NCBI GenBank assembly: GCA_021809305.1
Contig: JAKBAF010000031.1
Span: forward strand, 1 to 8,889
DNA from: a bacterium
GTDB lineage: Bacteria; Chlamydiota; Chlamydiia; Chlamydiales; JAFEGQ01
DNA length: 8,889 nt
Reading direction: 5' to 3'
Shown: positions 1 through 5,299 of the stretch, piece after piece
Position numbering within the stretch: the first letter of the stretch is position 1
How the letters are laid out: each line of letters begins with the position of its first letter
Notes under the pieces: generated by a model
Told to the model about the DNA's origin: nothing
The model's database searches: none
What the model saw: the letters and a program-made list of their open reading frames with translations, nothing else
Program-made: the position numbers and the translations under genes

Positions 1-53
1 CAACGACACTCGGATTATGATTCCGATGCTCTAACCAACTGAGCTATGCCGCC
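1..53 (-). tRNA. tRNA-Met (anticodon CAT), 3' end cut by window edge
   Basis: Read on the minus strand, the gene begins GGCGGCA (53-47), followed by a D arm (GCTC/GAGC), an anticodon stem TCGGA/TCCGA around the loop ATCATAA with CAT at 19-17, and a 5-nt variable region. It stops inside the T stem at the window edge, so the T loop, 3' acceptor strand and discriminator base are missing. The lack of initiator features suggests elongator tRNA-Met. A tRNA-Ile with a lysidine-modified CAT anticodon cannot be excluded from this fragment. It lies 14 bp downstream of the initiator tRNA gene on the same strand, so the two are probably cotranscribed. Confidence 0.85.
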
Positions 54-67
54 AAGAAAAGAGAAAA

Positions 68-140
68 TAGCGGGGGAAGGATTCGAACCTCCGACCTTTG
101 GGTTATGAGCCCAACGAGCTAACCACTGCTCCACCCCGCG
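68..140 (-). tRNA. initiator tRNA-fMet (anticodon CAT)
   Basis: A complete 73-nt cloverleaf is present on the minus strand. The acceptor strands are CGCGGGG (140-134) and CCCCGCT (75-69 read backwards gives six pairs after the first), with discriminator A at 68. The anticodon stem ends in three G:C pairs (GGG/CCC) around CTCATAA, with CAT at 107-105. D-stem position 11:24 is A:T. The three G:C pairs, the purine 11:pyrimidine 24 pair and an unpaired position 1:72 are the known hallmarks of bacterial initiator tRNA. Here the 1:72 mismatch is C:U, not the C:A of E. coli. No CCA is encoded after the discriminator. Confidence 0.95.
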
Positions 141-197
141 TCAACGAGTCCTAAAAAGAAAAAACGCAGACGCTATTCCCTAAAGGAGAGGCTAACT

Positions 198-1496
198 CTA
201 ACACGCCTCCCCCTTTTGCTCAAGCACCTTTGTGCAGATAGGCGTAATTCCCATCCAGGTGCGATCGAGTGACCCTCGAATGGAGAGGAGCAGCTCACCC
301 CCCCTTAAGAGAGCCTCCTCTCTCTTTTTGCCAACTCCTGGAAGGAGAATAGAGAGAGTCTCTTTCAGCTCTGCAAGCCCAACCTGAGCGCCCGCGCCAT
401 AGCGCAAGATAAGCTCTTGCATGGGGAGCTGTTTTTCTGTGTACGGCCCAAAAAGAAGGGGGACCCCATACCAGAGCGGCTCGAGCAGATTGTGCCCACC
501 GATCCCTGGAACAAAACTTCCTCCAACAATTGCAAGATCTGCGAGCTGGTAGCAGTCATTTAGTATGCCCATTTGATCAATCAACAGATAGCGCTCATGG
601 CCTGTTAGCCTCTCAGATTGCGAAAGCCTGCCCCAAGATATGCCTCTTTTATTTAGCAGATCGGCCACTGCAGAAAATCGCTCAGGATGGCGGGGAACAA
701 GTAGTACCTTAAGCCGTGTAAGAGCAGAGAGGGCATCCATAATCCCCTCCTCCTCACCCGGATGGGTCGAGCCCACCGTGACAACGCACTCTCCCGGCTC
801 AATTTTAAGCCGCTGGCGGTAGTGGCAGAGCTCATCCGCCTTTAACTGCCTTGGCGGATTATCGTATTTGAGGTTGCCGGTAATCACTACCTTCTCTTGT
901 TTTATAGGCAGCATCTCAAGGCGCTTTTTGTAGATCTCATCCTGAACGCAGAAGCGATCGATTGAGCGCTCTAAATGGGCGAAGATAAAAGGGTAGCGCT
1001 TGTAGAGAGCCAACGTCCGGGTGGAGATCTTGCCATTCACAACAGCCACCCGGGCGCCAAGCCGTTTTGCCTCATCTAAAAAGTTAAACCAGAGATCCCC
1101 TTCGCAAAGAATCACAATATTGGGGCGGATCCTTCTGACAATAGGTCTGATAATATATGAGAAGTCTATCGGAAAGTAGCCACTTTCATCCACAAGAGGT
1201 TTTAGCCTCTCTGCCTCCTCAAAACCTGTCACTGAAGTTGTTGTCAGGAGGATTCTCGCATCTGGAATATCAGCCCGGATTTTTTTTATAAGAGGCGTAA
1301 GGGTGCGCGTTTCACCAAGAGAGACGGCGTGTAGCCAAATGACCGGCCCCTCGGAATGCTCTCCGCTCACTTGCATCGTTGGAAAATTTCTTCCAAACCA
1401 GCTTGATAAGGGACGCCCTTTACTGCGAAAGAGGAGCTTTGGCAGCTTAGAGAGAGCGTAAAAATGGAGGGCTAAGCTGTAGAGAATTTTAAACAT
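198..1496 (-). CDS. waaA: Kdo transferase (3-deoxy-D-manno-octulosonic acid transferase, GT30)
   Basis: This inner-membrane enzyme transfers Kdo from CMP-Kdo to lipid A precursor; chlamydial members (GseA/KdtA) are known to add several residues. The 432-aa product matches the family length. An N-terminal hydrophobic stretch (residues 1-23) fits the membrane anchor. HAVSLGE (56-62) carries the expected catalytic Glu62. LLTTTSVTG follows at 83-91, the chlamydial-style CEGDLWFNFL at 131-140, TGNLKYD at 206-212, GSTHPGEE at 242-249 and GGHNLLEP at 333-340 in the donor-binding domain. The start at 1496 is preferred because the protein then begins like other family members; an in-frame start at 1574 adds 26 residues with no similarity I recognise. 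The upstream TTGGAAAA is only a weak ribosome binding site. The gene reads toward the two tRNA genes. The 57-nt gap to them has a T-rich tract but no convincing hairpin. Confidence 0.95.
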   Translation of the reverse strand: MFKILYSLALHFYALSKLPKLLFRSKGRPLSSWFGRNFPTMQVSGEHSEGPVIWLHAVSLGETRTLTPLIKKIRADIPDARILLTTTSVTGFEEAERLKPLVDESGYFPIDFSYIIRPIVRRIRPNIVILCEGDLWFNFLDEAKRLGARVAVVNGKISTRTLALYKRYPFIFAHLERSIDRFCVQDEIYKKRLEMLPIKQEKVVITGNLKYDNPPRQLKADELCHYRQRLKIEPGECVVTVGSTHPGEEEGIMDALSALTRLKVLLVPRHPERFSAVADLLNKRGISWGRLSQSERLTGHERYLLIDQMGILNDCYQLADLAIVGGSFVPGIGGHNLLEPLWYGVPLLFGPYTEKQLPMQELILRYGAGAQVGLAELKETLSILLPGVGKKREEALLRGGELLLSIRGSLDRTWMGITPICTKVLEQKGEAC

Positions 1497-1685
1497 TTTT
1501 CCAATTGTGTCCAAAGAGAGTTGACAAACGCCAGAAGAGCCGTGCAGAATCGGTCTTCTAGACAAAAGGTGCATAACGGCTAATGTACGATAAACCTTCC
1601 CAGATTAGAAAGAGAGAATGGCTCTTCGCCCCTAAAAGAGGCCCGCTCCCCTCTTCTCTACTCTCATCCGCCTTAATCTCCTCTG

Positions 1686-1726
1686 CCCTGCTATCTCCAA
1701 CAGGGGTGACCGACCACTGTTGTGGT
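1686..1726. repeat. two small inverted repeats upstream of the symporter promoter
   Basis: CCCTG (1686-1690) and CAGGG (1701-1705) pair across 10 nt. ACCAC (1713-1717) and GTGGT (1722-1726) pair across TGTT. The second lies just upstream of the -10 candidate at 1748, about where a regulator could sit. Both arms are only 5 bp, so chance occurrence is quite possible. The rest of the 288-bp spacer 1497-1784 shows nothing else I can support. Confidence 0.2.
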
Positions 1727-1747
1727 TCTTCGCGCTCATAATTGCAC

Positions 1748-1753
1748 TATACT
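1748..1753 (+). promoter_or_regulatory. candidate -10 element of the symporter gene
   Basis: TATACT (1748-1753) differs from the TATAAT consensus at one base and lies 31 bp before the start codon. No good -35 is found at 16-18 bp; the nearest TTG-containing hexamer (TTGTGG, 1720-1725) is 22 bp away. An A-rich stretch (1754-1772) follows, leading into the ribosome binding site. Confidence 0.35.
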
Positions 1754-1784
1754 AAAGCAAAAAAAAGCAAAATGAGGAAGGACA

Positions 1785-3050
1785 ATGTGCCAACTCGAAT
1801 CGTCGCATAAGAGAAAATTTCTTTTTTCCTACAATTGGTGGCTACTTACTGCACTTATCGCCGGTGTGATCGCCGGCTCCCTCGGTCTCCATCCGCTTCA
1901 TCTCGTAGCAAATGCCATCTCTGAGGTTGTGATCCGCGCCCTAAAGCTCATTAGCCTCCCTATGCTCTTCCTCTCGATTGTGGCAACTATCTCGGGTATG
2001 AAAAATGGCGGGGAAGTGCGCCGCATCGGGCGAGGCGTCCTCTTCTATACCCTCATCACAACAGGGGGCGCTGCACTACTTGGCCTTGGCCTCTTCCAGC
2101 TAATAGGCCCGGTTGGCGAGATGCCCATCAGTGAGAGTGGTTCTCCTTCGCGCCCACTTGGTTCTTACTGGAGCGCCCTCTTAAATCTTGTCCCATCAAA
2201 CGCGGTCCAGGCCTTTCTTGATAACCACGTGATTGGGGTAATGGTGATGGCACTTACACTCGGCGCCGCCATACTCACCCTACAAGGCTCGCCTCGTGCG
2301 GTCGTTACTGATCTCTTTGCTGGCCTCTTTGGCGCCATACTCAAGATCACCCGCTGGCTAATCGCTATTATGCCACTTGGGGTATTTGCCTTTGTCACCC
2401 TTTTCACAGAGACGCTCATGCAGGAGAGTTGGGTGAAGCTCAATAGCTTTCTGCTCTATCTGCTCTGTGTTGTTCTCGCCAACCTTATTCAAGCCTTTTT
2501 TGTCCTACCAGCCCTTCTAAAACTTAAAGGGATCTCGCCGTTCCAGCTCGGCCGGGCGATGGCCTCTGCCCTAACCCTCGCCTTCTTTACTAGGTCCTCT
2601 AACGCCACACTCCCCGTTACCATTCAATGTGCTGAAGAGAAGGCAAAAATTAGCCCCCGCGTCTCCAGGTTCTCTCTGCCCCTCTTGGCGACAATCAATA
2701 TGAATGGCTGCGCCGCCTTCATCCTCATCACGGTGCTCTATGTGGGAGGCTGCCACGGCATTGTCTTTGGCCCCTTCGAAATGCTCCTAATGGTGGTGGT
2801 TGCCACACTTGCTGCCATTGGCAACGCAGGGGTTGCCATGGGCTGCTTCTTCCTCTCAAGCGCCCTTCTTGCTGCAATGAATATACCTTTGACCCTTATG
2901 GGAATGATCCTTCCTGTCTACGCTTTTATCGATATGCTTGAGACCTCTGTCAACGTATGGTCCGATGCTTGCGTCACAGCCATTGTTGAAAAGGACCTTA
3001 AGAGACGAGAGGCAGGGGTTATCTCTATAGCTGTTGAACCAACTCCTTAA
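1785..3050 (+). CDS. sodium:dicarboxylate/amino-acid symporter family (DAACS) protein, divergent
   Basis: This is a multi-span inner-membrane secondary transporter of the GltP/DctA/SstT family; members import acidic or neutral amino acids or dicarboxylates with Na+ or H+. The 421 aa match family length. Family landmarks appear in order: the HP1 serine-rich loop TRSSNATLP (269-277), the TM7 motif NMNG (305-308, normally NMDGT), the HP2 loop IGNAGVAMG (345-353, normally with GVPGAG), and the TM8 motif DMLETSVNVWSDA (383-395, normally DMxRTxxNVxGD). Several ligand positions are changed: the substrate-coordinating Arg of TM8 is Glu386, and the NMDGT Asp and Thr are Asn307 and Cys309. Asp383, Asn390 and Asp394 are kept. 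The ATG at 1785 has GAGGAAGG (1774-1781) just upstream. It is divergent from waaA. Substrate cannot be predicted; a function outside acidic amino acids is inferred. Confidence 0.9.
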   Translation: MCQLESSHKRKFLFSYNWWLLTALIAGVIAGSLGLHPLHLVANAISEVVIRALKLISLPMLFLSIVATISGMKNGGEVRRIGRGVLFYTLITTGGAALLGLGLFQLIGPVGEMPISESGSPSRPLGSYWSALLNLVPSNAVQAFLDNHVIGVMVMALTLGAAILTLQGSPRAVVTDLFAGLFGAILKITRWLIAIMPLGVFAFVTLFTETLMQESWVKLNSFLLYLLCVVLANLIQAFFVLPALLKLKGISPFQLGRAMASALTLAFFTRSSNATLPVTIQCAEEKAKISPRVSRFSLPLLATINMNGCAAFILITVLYVGGCHGIVFGPFEMLLMVVVATLAAIGNAGVAMGCFFLSSALLAAMNIPLTLMGMILPVYAFIDMLETSVNVWSDACVTAIVEKDLKRREAGVISIAVEPTP

Positions 3051-3082
3051 TAGCAGAAAATAGTTAAAGATTTCTCCAAATA

Positions 3083-3101
3083 TTTGCCTTATAAAGGCAA
3101 A
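3083..3101. repeat. perfect 8-bp inverted repeat (operator candidate)
   Basis: TTTGCCTT (3083-3090) and AAGGCAAA (3094-3101) are exact reverse complements around ATA. The repeat covers the -35 hexamer and most of the spacer of the promoter candidate 3084-3113, the usual position of a repressor operator. It lies 33 nt after the symporter stop, so a terminator role was considered, but no T tract follows (CTAAGATA) and the stem is AT-rich. Confidence 0.5.
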
Positions 3102-3113
3102 CTAAGATACAAT
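3084..3113 (+). promoter_or_regulatory. sigma-70/sigma-66-type promoter of the 130-aa gene
   Basis: TTGCCT (3084-3089) and TACAAT (3108-3113) are separated by 18 bp; the -10 differs from consensus at one base. Predicted transcription would begin near 3120, giving a leader of about 32 nt that contains the ribosome binding site. The -35 is embedded in the palindrome 3083-3101. Confidence 0.55.
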
Positions 3114-3136
3114 TAAGGGTGAATAGGTGGGTTAAT

Positions 3137-3142
3137 AGGAGG
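3137..3142 (+). promoter_or_regulatory. strong Shine-Dalgarno site fixing the start at 3152
   Basis: AGGAGG is a full consensus site, 9 nt before ATG 3152. It rules in favour of this start over the in-frame GTG at 3119, which coincides with the predicted transcription start and has no site of its own. Confidence 0.75.
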
Positions 3143-3151
3143 TCTTATACT

Positions 3152-3544
3152 ATGGTTGGTCGAATAGAGGGTGTGAAGCCTGCAACCTTTCTTCTAAATA
3201 GCGAAGTCCATTTTGAGACTGCGCCTCCTGAGACTAGTCGAGTAGCCTCCCTCTGTCTCATTCTAGGCGCATTAACGGATCTCTCTGCCCGGCTAAACAA
3301 GATCAGGCAGGGCGATCTTGAGCATAATAGCCGGCTGCAACAAGAGACAGAGAAGTCGATTCAGAGTAAGCAGAGATCCGCGCTCAAGGTTGGGCCCTTC
3401 TCTAGTGTCAACCACGGTAAGGTGCGGCTCTCGAGGATCGATGATATTCCGCCAGCAGCGCTCACACCGCCCCCGCTTCTCACTCAGGAAGAGCAGTTTG
3501 CAGCTACGCTGACCTCTAGGCTCCTCGCTAGCACGCCCGTTTAA
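3152..3544 (+). CDS. hypothetical protein, 130 aa
   Basis: I do not recognise this protein. It has no signal peptide and only one moderately hydrophobic stretch (around residues 32-45, VASLCLILGALTDL), too weak to call a membrane segment. A central part (about 46-80) is rich in Arg, Lys, Gln and Glu and likely helical. The C-terminal third has a proline-rich run (PPAALTPPPLL) and ends in a short polar helix-like segment. Reality as a gene is supported by a good promoter, a consensus ribosome binding site and a hairpin terminator directly after the stop. It is thus a single-gene transcription unit between the symporter and another orphan gene. A small secreted or lineage-specific protein is possible in a chlamydial host-associated organism, but nothing in the sequence proves this. 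Confidence 0.75.
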   Translation: MVGRIEGVKPATFLLNSEVHFETAPPETSRVASLCLILGALTDLSARLNKIRQGDLEHNSRLQQETEKSIQSKQRSALKVGPFSSVNHGKVRLSRIDDIPPAALTPPPLLTQEEQFAATLTSRLLASTPV

Positions 3545-3553
3545 TCCAAAAGA

Positions 3554-3587
3554 AGAGGCCCCAAGCGGCCTCTCTTTCCATTTTCCC
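3554..3587 (+). terminator. Rho-independent terminator after the 130-aa gene
   Basis: AGAGGCC (3554-3560) pairs perfectly with GGCCTCT (3567-3573) across a 6-nt loop. A pyrimidine-rich tail with short T runs (CTTTCCATTTTCCC) follows. It begins 10 nt after the stop codon. The broken T tract makes it less than ideal. Confidence 0.65.
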
Positions 3588-3617
3588 TTGGCCAGAAAGT
3601 GATCTTTGTTCTATACT
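3588..3617 (+). promoter_or_regulatory. weak promoter candidate for the second orphan gene
   Basis: TTGGCC (3588-3593) and TATACT (3612-3617) are 18 bp apart. The -10 is good and the -35 poor. If it is used, transcription begins near 3624, so the TTG start at 3606 would not be in the message and translation would have to start at TTG 3642 or later. Confidence 0.3.
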
Positions 3618-4412
3618 TTTTGCAAAAAGAGTGTAGCGCAATTGAAAATCATAGCCCTCTCCCAGCTAGCTAAAACTTATTCTAAACACGAAGTGGAGAT
3701 TCTCGGAGCGGGAATCTTTGCCTCCATTGCGCTTGCAAAATTCGGGCTTGATTTTCGTGCCGCTGCCTGGTTGCCAAATATCGCTCGCTCTAACCGCTCT
3801 CTCTGCCTTCTACATAGCAATGCATTGGTCTGCGCATTAAGGCTGCTTGTTCTTGGTAAAAAGGGACCCCTCTGGCAAGTTGCGCAAGCCCTTGAAGGGG
3901 TAAAGAGTCAAATTCAGAGCGGTTTTCCCACTAAGGGAGAGTTCCCCTTTGATGAGGCTGAATTGAAAGAGATCAACAGAGCGCGAGATGGGATTAAAAT
4001 AAGAATCGATATTAATGGAAGTCAATCAGATTGTGCGCCTGAAACAGATGTAAGCAACCTCCTTGGCGTTGATCCTGTTGTTGGCAAGAAGGTGAACGCT
4101 TTTGTTCAATTTGGCCCCCTGATCCATGTTTGGGAGAAAGTTATTAGCCGATCGAAATATGAATTTATAAACATGTTAGATAAATCTGGTGGGTATGACT
4201 CTTCAGTTCATCCTATTTGCCAGGCAGAGAAGCAGAAGATTGTTGTTAAGGTCGATGGCAATAAGATAGCCATACACTACTCAATGCCCTATCAGTGGAT
4301 AACTACCCATAATGGAGATACCATTGTAAAAGGCATACTCTCTGTCACTCTTGATTTTGATGCGTCAGGCAAGGCAACGCGCCTTAGCTACGAGATCGCT
4401 TACCAGCCGTAA
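3606..4412 (+). CDS. hypothetical protein, up to 268 aa
   Basis: I do not recognise this protein. No ATG lies near its 5' end: the longest reading begins at TTG 3606 (268 aa), and TTG 3642 gives 256 aa with a weak upstream AAGAG. Numbered from 3606, residues 31-48 and 66-84 are hydrophobic and could be helices, perhaps membrane-associated. Residues 86-130 look helical and polar. From about 165 to the end, alternating hydrophobic residues (KIVVKVDG, IAIHYSMPYQW, GILSVTLDF) suggest a beta-rich domain ending in SYEIAYQP. Base composition is lower in GC than its neighbours: 18 of 60 bases at 4141-4200 against 36 of 60 at 4921-4980 in kdsB. It follows a terminator and precedes kdsB by 71 nt, so it may be transcribed alone or lead into the operon. 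A real gene is likely from the long open frame; the N-terminus is uncertain. Confidence 0.65.
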   Translation: MFYTFCKKSVAQLKIIALSQLAKTYSKHEVEILGAGIFASIALAKFGLDFRAAAWLPNIARSNRSLCLLHSNALVCALRLLVLGKKGPLWQVAQALEGVKSQIQSGFPTKGEFPFDEAELKEINRARDGIKIRIDINGSQSDCAPETDVSNLLGVDPVVGKKVNAFVQFGPLIHVWEKVISRSKYEFINMLDKSGGYDSSVHPICQAEKQKIVVKVDGNKIAIHYSMPYQWITTHNGDTIVKGILSVTLDFDASGKATRLSYEIAYQP

Positions 4413-4418
4413 AGAAGA

Positions 4419-4448
4419 TTGCGCAGAAGGCCTAACCTGTCGTAAACT
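4419..4448 (+). promoter_or_regulatory. weak promoter candidate for the kdsB-pyrG-yqgF operon
   Basis: TTGCGC (4419-4424) and TAAACT (4443-4448) are 18 bp apart, with about 3 and 4 consensus bases. It is the best pair I found in the 71-nt gap before kdsB, and read-through from the upstream gene is an equal alternative because no terminator is visible after 4412. Confidence 0.25.
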
Positions 4449-4483
4449 CTCATCATTGATTTTCTTGTGACACTAGGTTGGAG

Positions 4484-5299
4484 ATGAACCGCTCCGTTAT
4501 CGCTATTATTCCTGCCCGCTTTGGAAGCAGCCGCTTCCCTGGTAAGCCCCTCGCTATAATCAACGGTCAAACTCTTATCCAACGCACCCTCATTAGCACC
4601 TCAAAGAGCCCCCTTGTTGAGCGCATCATCGTTGCCACAGATGATGAGCGCATCGCTGTGCATGTCGGAGCGCTTGGCTTTGAGGCAATTATAACCTCAC
4701 CGTATTGCAGGTCAGGAACAGATCGGGTGGCCGAGGTCGCCTCCCTTCTTAGCGATGAGATTGATGACAATGCCATTATTGTTAACATTCAGGGCGATTG
4801 GCCTTGCATTGAAGAGGCGGTTATTGAAGGAGCCATCGTTGCCCTGAGGCGAGATAGAGAGGCGTTCATCGGAACTGTTGCCACACCGATTAGGCGCTAC
4901 GATGAGCTCCATCGCCCAAGTAGCGTAAAATGCGTGCTCGATCAGCGGGGGCGCGCCCTCTACTTTAGCCGCTCACCCATCCCTTATGCAGCAGATCTTC
5001 CACTTGAAGGAGAGATCCCTTCCGGGTCGCCCTATCTGAAACACATCGGCATCTACGCCTACCGCCGAGAGGCGCTTCTTGATTTTACAGCGAGAGCCAG
5101 GGCACCACTTGAGCTTCTTGAAGATCTAGAGCAGCTGCGGGCCCTTGAATCCGGCCTGCCCATCAACGTTACACTTGCCGCATCGATGGCTCTTAGCGTC
5201 GATACCCCAGATGACATCAACAAGGTAGAATGCGCACTATGCAGCCTAAATATCTCTTCGTTACAGGAGGCGTCGTCTCCTCACTTGGCAAGGGTCTAA
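4484..5299 (+). CDS. kdsB: CMP-Kdo synthetase (3-deoxy-manno-octulosonate cytidylyltransferase)
   Basis: This cytosolic enzyme joins CTP and Kdo to give CMP-Kdo, the donor used by the Kdo transferase also in this window. The 271-aa product has the nucleotide-binding motif IPARFGSSRFPGKPL (9-23), ATDDERI (51-57), NIQGDWP (101-107), YFSRSPIPY (160-168), KHIGIYAYRRE (186-196) and VDTPDD (239-244). Asp105 and Asp240 match the two metal-binding aspartates known in the family. The residue after Asp105 is Trp where the family normally has Glu (QGDEP). The start ATG 4484 has AGG 6 nt upstream; an in-frame TTG at 4478 is less likely. The protein is somewhat longer than the usual 245-255 aa because its C-terminus continues about 23 codons into pyrG in another frame. 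First gene of an apparent operon. Confidence 0.95.
   Translation: MNRSVIAIIPARFGSSRFPGKPLAIINGQTLIQRTLISTSKSPLVERIIVATDDERIAVHVGALGFEAIITSPYCRSGTDRVAEVASLLSDEIDDNAIIVNIQGDWPCIEEAVIEGAIVALRRDREAFIGTVATPIRRYDELHRPSSVKCVLDQRGRALYFSRSPIPYAADLPLEGEIPSGSPYLKHIGIYAYRREALLDFTARARAPLELLEDLEQLRALESGLPINVTLAASMALSVDTPDDINKVECALCSLNISSLQEASSPHLARV

Noticed and set aside
1521..1526. Consensus TTGACA on the plus strand
   Set aside because: No acceptable -10 lies at 16-18 bp and no plus-strand gene begins nearby.
1497..1574. 26-residue N-terminal extension of the Kdo transferase
   Set aside because: Family members start close to the hydrophobic anchor that follows ATG 1496, and the extension has no similarity I recognise.
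1636..1655. Hairpin AAGAGG/CCTCTT with 8-nt loop
   Set aside because: It lies between two divergent genes, so no transcript is expected to end there, and only a very short T run follows it on the minus strand.
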